From the NCBI RefSeq assembly GCF_029338335.1, contig NZ_CP119797.1: a stretch of 64,000 nucleotides of DNA; one strand, given 5' to 3'. Source of the stretch: Halomontanus rarus. GTDB lineage: Archaea; Halobacteriota; Halobacteria; Halobacteriales; Natrialbaceae. Numbering within the stretch: position 1 is the first letter of the stretch; each line of letters starts with the position of its first letter. Under the pieces are notes generated by a model. The model worked only from the letters and a program-made list of their open reading frames with translations, ran no database searches and was not told the DNA's origin. The position numbers were made by a program, and so were the translations under genes. Positions 42,719 through 50,906 of the stretch are shown piece by piece.

Positions 42719-43738
42719 TCAGTTCACCCCCTCCGTTCGCTCGGCCGCTGTCGAAGGAGCGACCTCGAGCGCCGGCAATCGCTCCTCGAGCGAGTCCCGA
42801 TCGTCCTCGAGCCACGGCGGCAGTTTCAGGTCGGTGCCGAGCGTCGCGACGGGTTCGTCGCGGTCGAACCCCGGCCCGTCCGTCGCGACCTCGAAGAGGA
42901 TTCCGCCGGGCTCCCGGAAGTAGATCGAACGGAAGTACTGCCGGTCTTTTTGGGGTGTCACCCGGAGCCCGACCTCGGCGAGGCGGTCGCGCCACGCCGC
43001 CTGCGTTTCGTCGTCGGCCGTTCGGAACGCGACGTGGTGGACCGTGCCGACGCCCTGCTGGCCGCGGTCGCCGTCGGGTCGGTCGAGGAGATCGACGACC
43101 GCGCCGCGGTCGGCGGCGGCGCGAAAGCGGGTTCGCTCGCCCGCCGTTCCGACTCGCTCGTAGCCCAGCGTCTCGAGGACGTCGCCGGTCGCGTCGGGAT
43201 TCAGTGAGTCGAGCGTGACGCCGTGGAAGCCGCGAATCGCGTGCTTGGCCGGGACCGGTCCGCCGGTCCACGGCTCGACGTCGCTCTTGCCGGCGACCAG
43301 TTCCAGCGGTTGGCCGTCGTGGTCGCGAAGCGGGACGACCGTCTCGTCGAAGCGCTCGACCGGATCGTCGACGGCGACGCCCATCGACTCGAGGCGGTCG
43401 ACCCAGTAGTCGACCGACGCCTCGGGAATCACGAACGTGGTCGCGCTCGTCTGTCCCCGTCCGACGCGCCCGCCGCGGGCACCCTCGAAGGGAAAGAACG
43501 TTAGGATCGTCCCCGGCGATCCCGTCTCGTCGCCGTAGTAGAGGTGGTAGGTCCCCGGATCGTCGAAGTTGACGGTCCGCTTGACGAGGCGCACTCCAAG
43601 GACGTCGGTGTAGAAGTCGACGTTCGCCTGCGGATCGCTCGAGATCGCCGTGACGTGGTGGAGGCCGTCGGTTTGAGGGGCGGAGTTCGGATCCGCGTTC
43701 GTCTTCGAGTCCGCGTTCGCATTCTTGTTCGAACTCAT
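42719..43738 (-). CDS. VOC-family ring-cleaving dioxygenase (MhqO/glyoxalase-like)
   Basis: 339 residues with two vicinal-oxygen-chelate modules: GLHHVTAISSDPQANVDFYT and RGFHGVTLDSLN at their starts (metal His in each), and IYFREPGGILFEVATDGPGF with the Glu ligand. GTILTFFPFEGARGGRVGRG is typical of MhqO-type proteins. The N-terminal 22 residues are an Asn/Ala/Asp-rich low-complexity run. It is first in a two-gene operon with the MhqD-like hydrolase. It probably opens hydroquinone-like rings using Fe(II); the substrate is inferred from the family. Confidence 0.87.
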   Translation of the reverse strand: MSSNKNANADSKTNADPNSAPQTDGLHHVTAISSDPQANVDFYTDVLGVRLVKRTVNFDDPGTYHLYYGDETGSPGTILTFFPFEGARGGRVGRGQTSATTFVIPEASVDYWVDRLESMGVAVDDPVERFDETVVPLRDHDGQPLELVAGKSDVEPWTGGPVPAKHAIRGFHGVTLDSLNPDATGDVLETLGYERVGTAGERTRFRAAADRGAVVDLLDRPDGDRGQQGVGTVHHVAFRTADDETQAAWRDRLAEVGLRVTPQKDRQYFRSIYFREPGGILFEVATDGPGFDRDEPVATLGTDLKLPPWLEDDRDSLEERLPALEVAPSTAAERTEGVN

Positions 43739-43931
43739 GCGGATCGGCCTCCGAGCGGAGGTCGCGAGAGTACTGGTGGTTGCATTATGTTACTACCTTG
43801 TGCTCGGACGTATATAGCCCTTTGTCGACTCGAGTGATACCAGCTATCGGCGGTGTTACCGGGGGAGTCGAACGAGCGTGGAGGTCGAGTGAGGTGTGGG
43901 GAGCGAGGAACGCAGAGCGAGTAGTGGTCCC

Positions 43932-45125
43932 TCACCCGCCGGTCGGAAGCCGGCCGGCTCGAGCGAGAACCGCCATCCCGACGGCGATGAGGGCGACGAA
44001 GAGGGCGTAGCCCCGGAAGACGCCGGTGTAGCTGAGTCCCGTCTGTGCGAGGAGGCCGACGGCGACGCTCCCCGGAGCCTGAATGAGCATCATCGTCGCG
44101 CTGAAGCCCGAGTAGGCGCTGGCGCGGTTCTCGTCGGGGAGGGTGTCGAGCAGGTAGGCGTCGGCGACCGGAAACAGGCAGTGGACGATCAGCCCCATCG
44201 CGATCGAGACGGCGGCGATCGCGAGTAGTCCGTCGACGACCGTGAACGCGAGGAGGCAGCCGACGAATCCGACGAGCGTCGAGAGCAGTAGCGAGAGGTA
44301 GGAGAACCGGTCGGCGAGGCGTCCAGCCACGAGGAACGAAGGGACCCCGGCGGCGAACGTGACCGTCAGGAGGGTGGTCGCCGTTCCCGACGGGATGTCC
44401 TTGACTGCTCCGAGGTAGGTGACGTAGAAGTTGAACACGCCCTGCCAGACGAAACCGGTGAACCCGACGAAGACGATCCCGGCGGCGATCAGCTGCCACT
44501 GGGCACGGATCGCCCCCAGTAGGTCGCGGTCGTCGGCGCCGGCGTCGGGCAGTTCGGCGCGACGAACGGCACCGCCGAACGCGACGGTCGCGACGAGCGC
44601 GAGCGCAGCGAGCGTGCCGAAGGCGAGGCGCCAGGAGCCGAGTACGATCGCGAACGAGACGAGAAACGGCGCGGTGACGGCGGCGAGCTGGGAGAACATC
44701 CCGCGGATACCGACGGCGAGACCGACGCGCTCGGGATAGAGTTCGCTCACGAGCGGATTGGCCGCGATGAAGAAGACGCCCGTGGCGAGGCCGACGAGGA
44801 GCGCGCCGACGATCGTGATTCGGATGTCGGGCGACAGCGCGGTGAACGCCGCCGCGACGGACAGCGAGAGCCCCATTCCGAGGATGACCCGATGGCGACT
44901 CACGATCGTGAGCAGATACCCCGTCGGGAGGCGGGGCAACGCGCTGCCGACCCAAACGGCCGTCGCCGCCAGCCCCGCGGTCGCCGGGCTGATTCCCGTC
45001 CGGATGAAGAAGTCGACCAGCGGCGCGAACGCGATGCGTCCGAAGTTCACCAGAAACGAGAAGACGCAGATCGAGACGAAGACGCCGGTCCGACCCGACG
45101 GTTTCGAGACGGTCGGTTCGCTCAT
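43932..45125 (-). CDS. Major facilitator superfamily transporter
   Basis: 397 residues from the ATG at 45125; a GTG five codons upstream is possible. About 12 transmembrane helices are visible, with LVGLATGVFFIAANPLVSEL, FLVAGRLADRFSYLSLLL and DTLPDENRASAYSGFSATMM. It is not closely similar to the MFS protein at 32318. It lies near iron-uptake genes but on the opposite strand with its own upstream region, so a link to siderophore export is only a possibility. Confidence 0.88.
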   Translation of the reverse strand: MSEPTVSKPSGRTGVFVSICVFSFLVNFGRIAFAPLVDFFIRTGISPATAGLAATAVWVGSALPRLPTGYLLTIVSRHRVILGMGLSLSVAAAFTALSPDIRITIVGALLVGLATGVFFIAANPLVSELYPERVGLAVGIRGMFSQLAAVTAPFLVSFAIVLGSWRLAFGTLAALALVATVAFGGAVRRAELPDAGADDRDLLGAIRAQWQLIAAGIVFVGFTGFVWQGVFNFYVTYLGAVKDIPSGTATTLLTVTFAAGVPSFLVAGRLADRFSYLSLLLSTLVGFVGCLLAFTVVDGLLAIAAVSIAMGLIVHCLFPVADAYLLDTLPDENRASAYSGFSATMMLIQAPGSVAVGLLAQTGLSYTGVFRGYALFVALIAVGMAVLARAGRLPTGG

Positions 45126-45381
45126 CGTCGATGTGGACACCTCGAGGTGGAGACGGAGGGGGTGAGAGAGAGGGAGAGACGAACGAGGACGAAGACGGAG
45201 ACGGAAATCACACGCGAGATAACGCCACCTCCCGGCGCGAGTAACCGACCCAACTGGAGACGCGAATCGACGATACCGGTCGTGTGAGCCACGTCCCCCG
45301 GTCTACGCCGCCCGGATTTGAACTTCCCGTTTTCGTTCGGGATCGGCCCGCCGCTCTCGACGCTGGACGATTGACATCGTT

Positions 45382-45431
45382 TTAGGCCGGCCTAACAATC
45401 GAAGGCGTTATATATTTTTAGGGTGGCCTAA
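45382..45431 (+). promoter_or_regulatory. Iron-regulated promoter with two TTAGG-N4-CCTAA boxes, cassette 1
   Basis: Perfect 14-bp palindrome-type boxes lie at 45382-45395 and 45418-45431, start-to-start distance 36. A conserved AATCGAA (45397-45403, BRE-like) and a TATA-like gttatatatt lie between them, and the ATG follows the second box by 6 bases. This matches the TTAGG...CCTAA sites of DtxR/SirR/Idr-type iron repressors in haloarchaea. Confidence 0.85.
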
Positions 45432-45436
45432 ATCAT

Positions 45437-46639
45437 ATGCAAAGAGATGGATCAGGATGTAACGGACCGACACGACGAGAGTACGTAACGTACGGTGGCG
45501 CAGTCGTCGGCGTGGGGCTACTCGCGGGGTGTACAGGCGGCGGTGAGTCGGAATCCGTGTCGACGGAGACTGAGACGGAAACGGAAACACGGACGGGGAC
45601 ACCCCGTGAGTCGGAGTCGACGACCGAATCGGAGACGCCGACCGACGAACCGTATTCGGTGACGATGGAACCGGTCGGGACCGTCGAGTTCGACGACGTC
45701 CCCGAAACGTGGGTTCCCTACACGGGCGATTACGCCGATATGGGCGTCGCACTCGGCCAGAGCGATGGACTGGCGGCAATCGGCGTTCGCGCCCGGTTCG
45801 GCTCGCACCTGTACGACGAACTACCCGGCGTCTCCGTTGACGGAACCGATCTCGAGGAACTCTGGCAGGACGGGACGGGCAAGGAACTCTTCTACGAACT
45901 CGACGCGGACGTCCACGTTATCGATCCTAACTTTATGATCAACCGGCTCCAGTGGCGCCGAGAAGACGTCGACGAGATCGGAACCAACGTCGGCCCGTTC
46001 GTCGGAAACACGATCTTCTCGAGGGTCTACGACTGGCACGACTACGCCGAGTACACCATGTACGACGCCTTCGAGAAGATGGCGCAGGTGTTCCAAGAAC
46101 GGGCGCGCTACGAGGCGTTCGAGCGGTACCACGACGAGATTCTCGCGGACGTTCGGGCGCGGCTTCCAGAGGAGACGCCCGACATCGCCGTTCTGTACCC
46201 TGCGGACGTCCCACCCGAGTCGTTCTACCCGTATCTCGTCGGTTCGGGCACCCAGTCCAAACACTGGAACGATCTGAACGTCGGGGACGCGCTGGCACGG
46301 AACGACATCGTGGACGCACAGGCCGGTGGCGGTGAGATCGATTACGAGACGCTGCTGGAGATCGATCCGGACGCGATCGCGATCAGGCTTCAGGGGGAAA
46401 TAACCCGGGAGTACTTCGATCGGGAGATCCGGTCGCACCTGCACGATCACGACATCGCGAGCGAACTCCGGGCGGTTCGGGACGACCGCGTCGTGTACGG
46501 CGGCCTGACCTATCAGGGGCCGATTATCCACCTCTTCCAGCTCGAGCGCGCCGCACGGGGGCTCTATCCGGACGAGTTCGGCGACGAGGAACTGTTCGAT
46601 CGGCAGCGAGTCGCGGACATCGTCACAGGTGAGTTCTGA
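45437..46639 (+). CDS. Iron-siderophore ABC transporter substrate-binding lipoprotein, paralogue 1
   Basis: 400 residues. The ATG lies 6 bases after the iron box, which fixes the start. The N-terminus is a Tat-type lipoprotein signal: TRREYVTYGGAVVGVGLLAGC with the lipobox Cys about residue 34. A Thr/Glu-rich linker, partly encoded by degenerate hexamer repeats, follows. The mature part is a helical-backbone periplasmic-binding fold (YADMGVALGQSDGLAAIGV, GKELFYELDADVHVIDPNFM, GGEIDYETLLEIDPDAIAI). The C-terminal LFDRQRVADIVTGEF is shared by all three paralogues. It binds ferric siderophore or heme outside the membrane. The gene is followed by a flavoprotein gene 1 base away. Confidence 0.88.
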   Translation: MQRDGSGCNGPTRREYVTYGGAVVGVGLLAGCTGGGESESVSTETETETETRTGTPRESESTTESETPTDEPYSVTMEPVGTVEFDDVPETWVPYTGDYADMGVALGQSDGLAAIGVRARFGSHLYDELPGVSVDGTDLEELWQDGTGKELFYELDADVHVIDPNFMINRLQWRREDVDEIGTNVGPFVGNTIFSRVYDWHDYAEYTMYDAFEKMAQVFQERARYEAFERYHDEILADVRARLPEETPDIAVLYPADVPPESFYPYLVGSGTQSKHWNDLNVGDALARNDIVDAQAGGGEIDYETLLEIDPDAIAIRLQGEITREYFDREIRSHLHDHDIASELRAVRDDRVVYGGLTYQGPIIHLFQLERAARGLYPDEFGDEELFDRQRVADIVTGEF

Positions 46640-46640
46640 G

Positions 46641-47558
46641 ATGGGCGCCGACGCGACAACCCCGACCGACTGCGACGTCGTCGTCGTCGGCGGCGGCCCG
46701 TCGGGGTGTGCGGCGGGCGTCTTCACCACTCGATACGGCCTCGAGACCGTCGTTTTCGACCGCGGCAACGCGGCGCTTCGGCGGTGTGCGTATCTCGAGA
46801 ACTACCTCGGGTTTCCCGCTGGAATCGACGTCGACACCTTTTACGGGCTGATACGGGCCCACGCCGAGCGAGCGGGGTGCGACGTCGTCTCGGACAGGGT
46901 CGAATCCGCCGAGCGAACGGAAGGCGAGCCGACGTTCGCCGTCGAAACGCAGGACGGCCGTCGTGTCACGACGGACCACGTGATCGCGGCCGCGTGGTAC
47001 GACGGCGAGTATCTGCGGCCGCTGAGCGGCGACGAACCGTTCGAGGCCCACGAACACGACGGCGAAGAACACGAACACTTCGATCCGGGGTACGCCGACG
47101 AGAACGGACGGACGCCGGTCGACGGGTTGTACGTCGCCGCGCCGTCCGGTCAGCGAAACGTCCAGGCCATCGTCGCCGCCGGACACGGCACGCACGTCGC
47201 GCGCTGCCTGCTCGAGGACCGTCGGAGCGAGCGGGGCTATCCGGACGGCGTCGCGGCCCACTACGACTGGCTCCGTCGGGACGGGGAGTTTTCGGGCGAG
47301 TGGGGAGACCGCGACCGCTGGCGCGAGTGGTTCGAGGACGAGGCCGGAGACGACCACGGCCTGACGGCGAAACGCTACGAAGAACTCCGCGAACGGTACA
47401 TCGACCGTGCGTTCGAGACGCGGGTCTCCGACGCCGCCGTCGAGGAGCGATCTCGGCGGGGCCTACGTCGCCTCGTGGAGACGATCGGGACCGAGCGCGT
47501 TCTGGACGCGGTGGACGACCGGGAGATTCGGACGTACATCGCCGGCGAGGACGCCTGA
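46641..47558 (+). CDS. Thioredoxin-reductase-like flavoprotein with His/Glu-rich motif, candidate ferric-siderophore reductase, paralogue 1
   Basis: 305 residues from the ATG one base after the previous stop. VVVVGGGPSGCAAGVF (FAD Rossmann), LENYLGFPAGID and TPVDGLYVAAP...QAIVAAGHG match the two halves of the thioredoxin reductase FAD domain. The NADPH-binding domain and its CxxC disulfide, normally between the halves, are absent. Instead there is a short insert with HEHDGEEHEHF (H137-F147), which may bind metal. A helical C-terminal domain of about 110 residues (DRDRWREWFEDE, YEELRERYIDRAF) has no recognised family. Coupling to the siderophore-binding gene suggests iron reduction, which is an inference. 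Confidence 0.75.
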   Translation: MGADATTPTDCDVVVVGGGPSGCAAGVFTTRYGLETVVFDRGNAALRRCAYLENYLGFPAGIDVDTFYGLIRAHAERAGCDVVSDRVESAERTEGEPTFAVETQDGRRVTTDHVIAAAWYDGEYLRPLSGDEPFEAHEHDGEEHEHFDPGYADENGRTPVDGLYVAAPSGQRNVQAIVAAGHGTHVARCLLEDRRSERGYPDGVAAHYDWLRRDGEFSGEWGDRDRWREWFEDEAGDDHGLTAKRYEELRERYIDRAFETRVSDAAVEERSRRGLRRLVETIGTERVLDAVDDREIRTYIAGEDA

Positions 47559-47661
47559 GAGGCGTCTCGGGTCAAGAACGACCGACCATCACGTCTCCGC
47601 GACGAACCACCACTTACTCGGCCGGTACTGACGTAGTTTTCCGAAGGAAGGAGACGAACCA

Positions 47662-48675
47662 ATGGACGAACCAGGTCACTCACCGCCGAAAGCGTACCTC
47701 ACCGAACTGATCGACGAGAACGCACACGAGGAAGCGGCCGCATATCTGGGTCACTTCGAGACGGCGGATGCCGACGACCGGAAACGCGTCCTGCAAGCAC
47801 TGCGGAGCCTCGCAGCCGATCGACCAACCGCGGTCGCTCCGCTTCTCGAGGCGCTGGCGCCGTTTCTTACCGACGACGAGCGGGCCGTCCGTTTGACGAC
47901 CGTAAAGCTGTTCGTCACCGTCGCCGAAACCGACCCGGAAGCGGTCGTGCGGTTCGTCTCGCCGCTGGGTGACCGACTCGCCGACGACGACGAGTTCTAC
48001 TACATCCGCGCTCGCGCGGCGGAGGCGCTCGGGTTCGCCGCGCTCGAGAATCCCGATGCCGTCGCCTCACCCGAAACGCTGGCCGATCTCCGCGTCGGGC
48101 TCAGATTCGAGGACGCCGAGGTCAGGGTGAAGCTGGCGAAGGCGCTCGAGTACGTCGCGCTGGGCGACCCGCACCGACTCCGAAATCACGTCTCGAGTCT
48201 CGCCGATCACCTCGGCGACGACGACGAACTCGTCCGCTATCACCTGTGTACGGCGTTGACCGTGATCGGCTGTGAGTACCCGGACGCGCTGACCGACGCG
48301 CGGGCCGAACTCGTCGACCGGCTCGACGACGAGAACGCCTACGTGCGCGGACGGGCGCTCGAAGGGCTCGGAGTACTCCTCCGAGCGGAGAGTACGGACG
48401 CAGTGCTTCCCGAGACGGCACTCGAGGGGCTGGAAGACGACGAGGAGTCGTTCGTCGCGGAGCGAGCGCGATTCGCCGTCAGCGCGCCGGATCGTTCCGA
48501 CGACGACAGCGGGACGAACGACGGAATCGGTTCCGGCGAGGCGATCCGCGAGACGACGGGCGAGATACTCGAGGAGCTAACGTCGCCCGACGGCGACGGC
48601 GAGTGTCCCCACTGTGGGCTCGAACTTCCCGAGCACGGGCCGCCGATGTGTCCGCGGTGTGGCGCACCGTACTGA
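47662..48675 (+). CDS. HEAT-repeat protein with C-terminal zinc ribbon
   Basis: 337 residues. Residues about 25-280 are tandem helical pairs typical of HEAT/armadillo repeats (ADDRKRVLQALRSLAADRPT, ERAVRLTTVKLFVTVAETDP, DDDEFYYIRARAAEALGFAA). A linker leads to a four-Cys rubredoxin-like ribbon (CPHCGLELPEHGPPMCPRCG) at the C-terminus. Such proteins are scaffolds for protein binding. The gene lies between two iron-uptake cassettes on the same strand, 103 bases after the first flavoprotein, and ends 11 bases before the second iron box, so it may belong to the first iron operon. The partner is unknown. Confidence 0.8.
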   Translation: MDEPGHSPPKAYLTELIDENAHEEAAAYLGHFETADADDRKRVLQALRSLAADRPTAVAPLLEALAPFLTDDERAVRLTTVKLFVTVAETDPEAVVRFVSPLGDRLADDDEFYYIRARAAEALGFAALENPDAVASPETLADLRVGLRFEDAEVRVKLAKALEYVALGDPHRLRNHVSSLADHLGDDDELVRYHLCTALTVIGCEYPDALTDARAELVDRLDDENAYVRGRALEGLGVLLRAESTDAVLPETALEGLEDDEESFVAERARFAVSAPDRSDDDSGTNDGIGSGEAIRETTGEILEELTSPDGDGECPHCGLELPEHGPPMCPRCGAPY

Positions 48676-48686
48676 CGCGCCAGTTT

Positions 48687-48736
48687 TTAGGCTGACCTAA
48701 CAATCGAAACGACTTTGTGCATTTAGGTGAGCCTAA
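48687..48736 (+). promoter_or_regulatory. Iron-regulated promoter with two TTAGG-N4-CCTAA boxes, cassette 2
   Basis: Boxes lie at 48687-48700 and 48723-48736, again 36 bases start to start, with AATCGAA at 48702-48708 and an ATG 6 bases after the second box. The TATA-like part (actttgtgcat) is weaker than in cassettes 1 and 3. Confidence 0.85.
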
Positions 48737-48741
48737 ATTCC

Positions 48742-49962
48742 ATGGAACGCGAATCTACGCGGCACGGAGACCCGACGCGACGGGACTACGTGAAGTGCGG
48801 CGGGACGATCGTCGGCGGTGGACTGCTTGCCGGTTGCACGGCCGGGAGCGAGGACAGTCCAGCGTCGGCGGAGGCGGGGATGGAGACGGAACCGACATCG
48901 ACCGGCGAGACGGACACCACGTACGAGGCCTGTATCGAACCGGCAGGCTGTCTCACCCTCGAGGAGGCCCCGGAGACGTGGATGGCGCTCACCGGGCCCT
49001 GGGCAGACATGGCGATCGCACTCGGCCAGCGCGAGGGATTCGAACCCGCTGGCTGGTACCCGCCCGCGTACTTCTTCGACCGCGTCGGTGTCTCGATGCC
49101 GACGAACGTTCCGTCGCCGCTCTCGGGAAGCGGATGGGACAAGGAGTTGTTCTACGAACTCGATGCCGACGTCGTTCTCTGCGATCCGAACTACCTTCAC
49201 GCATCGGGCTTCGACGGGTCGTGGAGCGAATCGGATACGCAGGAACTCGCCGACAACGTCGGACCCTTTTTCGGGAACAATATCGTCCGACGGCGGGAGT
49301 TTCACACCTACGAACTCCCCTCGCTGTACGAGGCGTTCGACCGTCTGGCCGACCTCTTTCGGGAACGCGAGCGCTACGATGAATTCACCGCCGTAGCCGA
49401 GGAGATGCGAACGGAACTCGAGTCGCGGCTTCCGGTCGAGAGCGAGCGACTCGAGATCGGACTCGTGAACTTCGGGTCAGTACCGAGCGACGGCACGTTC
49501 TATCCGATGGCGGTTAGCGGCGAAGGTGTCGAAATGAAGCAGTACCGTGACCTCGGGGTTACGAGCGCGTTCTCCGACGAAGACGTCGGCGGTGAAATCG
49601 ACTACGAACGATTGTTGGAGGTCGACCCCGAAATCATCGTGATCCACAGCGGGGTTCGACTGACGACAGCGGACGGGGAGTTCGACGGACAGGCATTCGT
49701 CGACCAGTTCGTCACGCCGATCGTCGAACACCCGGTCGGCAGCCGGCTTACGGCGGCGAAAGAGCGGACCATCTATCCCGGCGGTTCGTTCCAGCAGGGA
49801 CCGATCACCAACCTGTTCCAGACGGAACTCGCCGCTCGCCAGCTCGTCCCGGCTGAGTTCGGCGAATTCGACCCCGAGCGATTTCCGGACGTGCCCGAAG
49901 ACGAACGGCTGTTCGACCGCCAGCGAGTCGCCGACATCGTCGACGGGGTGTTCTCTCGATGA
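48742..49962 (+). CDS. Iron-siderophore ABC transporter substrate-binding lipoprotein, paralogue 2
   Basis: 406 residues from the ATG 6 bases after the iron box. The Tat/lipobox N-terminus TRRDYVKCGGTIVGGGLLAGC is followed by a short Glu/Thr linker. The binding fold is like paralogue 1 (WADMAIALGQREGFEPAGW, DKELFYELDADVVLCDPNYL, GGEIDYERLLEVDPEIIVI), with the same LFDRQRVADIVDGVF ending. Its stop overlaps the start of the flavoprotein gene by 4 bases (ATGA), so the two are translationally coupled. It presumably binds a ferric siderophore; whether the ligand differs from paralogue 1 is unknown. Confidence 0.88.
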   Translation: MERESTRHGDPTRRDYVKCGGTIVGGGLLAGCTAGSEDSPASAEAGMETEPTSTGETDTTYEACIEPAGCLTLEEAPETWMALTGPWADMAIALGQREGFEPAGWYPPAYFFDRVGVSMPTNVPSPLSGSGWDKELFYELDADVVLCDPNYLHASGFDGSWSESDTQELADNVGPFFGNNIVRRREFHTYELPSLYEAFDRLADLFRERERYDEFTAVAEEMRTELESRLPVESERLEIGLVNFGSVPSDGTFYPMAVSGEGVEMKQYRDLGVTSAFSDEDVGGEIDYERLLEVDPEIIVIHSGVRLTTADGEFDGQAFVDQFVTPIVEHPVGSRLTAAKERTIYPGGSFQQGPITNLFQTELAARQLVPAEFGEFDPERFPDVPEDERLFDRQRVADIVDGVFSR

Positions 49963-50903
49963 GTCACACGGACGCTACTGAAACCGAAATAGCGTACGAT
50001 CACGACGTCGTCGTCGTCGGCGGCGGCCCGTCGGGGTGTGCGGCGGGCGTTTTCACCGCACGAGACGGTCTGGACACCGTCGTCTTCGACCGCGGACGCT
50101 CCTCGATCCAGCGGTGTGCGTACCTCGAGAACTACCTCGGCTTCCCCGCGGGAATCGACATCGAGACCCTGTACGGGTTGATCCACGACCACGCGAGGCA
50201 AGCCGGCTGTGAGATCGTCTCCGACCTCGTCGAGTCGGTCGACCGCGTCGACGACGGCGAGGGGTTCGTCGTCGCCAGACAGGAAGGCGAGCCCGTGACC
50301 GCCCGTCGAGTCGTCGCAGCCACCCGCTACGACGGCGAGTACATGCGCGGCCTCGACGACGAGGCGGCGATGTTCGAGACCCACGAACACGACGGCGAGG
50401 AACACGAACACTTCGACAAGAGCTACGCCGAAAGCGACGGCACGACGCCGGTCGACGGGCTCTACGTCGCGTCGCCGTACGGGGAGACCGGATATCAGGC
50501 GAGTATGGCCGCCGGTCGCGGCACGCGGGTCGGGATCACCGTCGTCGAGGACGCTCGACGGGAGCGAGGCTATCCCGAATCGGTGGCGAACCACTACGAC
50601 TGGATGCGCCGGGAGGCGGAACTCGACGACGAGTGGCGCGACCGGGATCGGTGGCGCGAGTACTTCGACGATCGAGTGCCCGACGACCACGATCTGAACG
50701 AAAAACGGCTCGAGGAGATTCGCGAGCGGGAAATCGACCGCAGGTTCGCGACGTACCTCTCCGACGACGAGATCGACCGGCGGGTCGAGCGCGGACACGA
50801 GAAACTGCTCGAGCACATCGACGACGAGCGGATCCTCGAGGCGGCGCGTAAAATCGAAGCCGAGGGAGAGCGAGAGCGAACGTCCACGGAGGCGAGTAAC
50901 TGA
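49959..50903 (+). CDS. Thioredoxin-reductase-like flavoprotein with His/Glu-rich motif, paralogue 2
   Basis: 314 residues, clearly homologous to the protein at 46641 along its whole length. It has VVVVGGGPSGCAAGVFTARD, LENYLGFPAGID, the conserved HEHDGEEHEHF (H142-F152), TPVDGLYVASPYGETGYQAS and the same helical C-terminal domain (DRDRWREYFDD). As in its paralogue, no NADPH domain and no CxxC lie between the FAD halves. It overlaps the preceding lipoprotein gene by 4 bases and is followed 3 bases later by the permease gene, so it sits inside an iron-import operon. Confidence 0.78.
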   Translation: MSHTDATETEIAYDHDVVVVGGGPSGCAAGVFTARDGLDTVVFDRGRSSIQRCAYLENYLGFPAGIDIETLYGLIHDHARQAGCEIVSDLVESVDRVDDGEGFVVARQEGEPVTARRVVAATRYDGEYMRGLDDEAAMFETHEHDGEEHEHFDKSYAESDGTTPVDGLYVASPYGETGYQASMAAGRGTRVGITVVEDARRERGYPESVANHYDWMRREAELDDEWRDRDRWREYFDDRVPDDHDLNEKRLEEIREREIDRRFATYLSDDEIDRRVERGHEKLLEHIDDERILEAARKIEAEGERERTSTEASN

Positions 50904-50906
50904 GCG

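Noticed and set aside
45305..45355. tRNA-like piece (CGCCCGGATTTGAAC on the plus strand resembles the T-arm of a minus-strand tRNA)
   Set aside because: Folding the minus strand with TTCAAAT as T-loop gives no five-base-pair stem, and no acceptor stem or anticodon arm can be found nearby.
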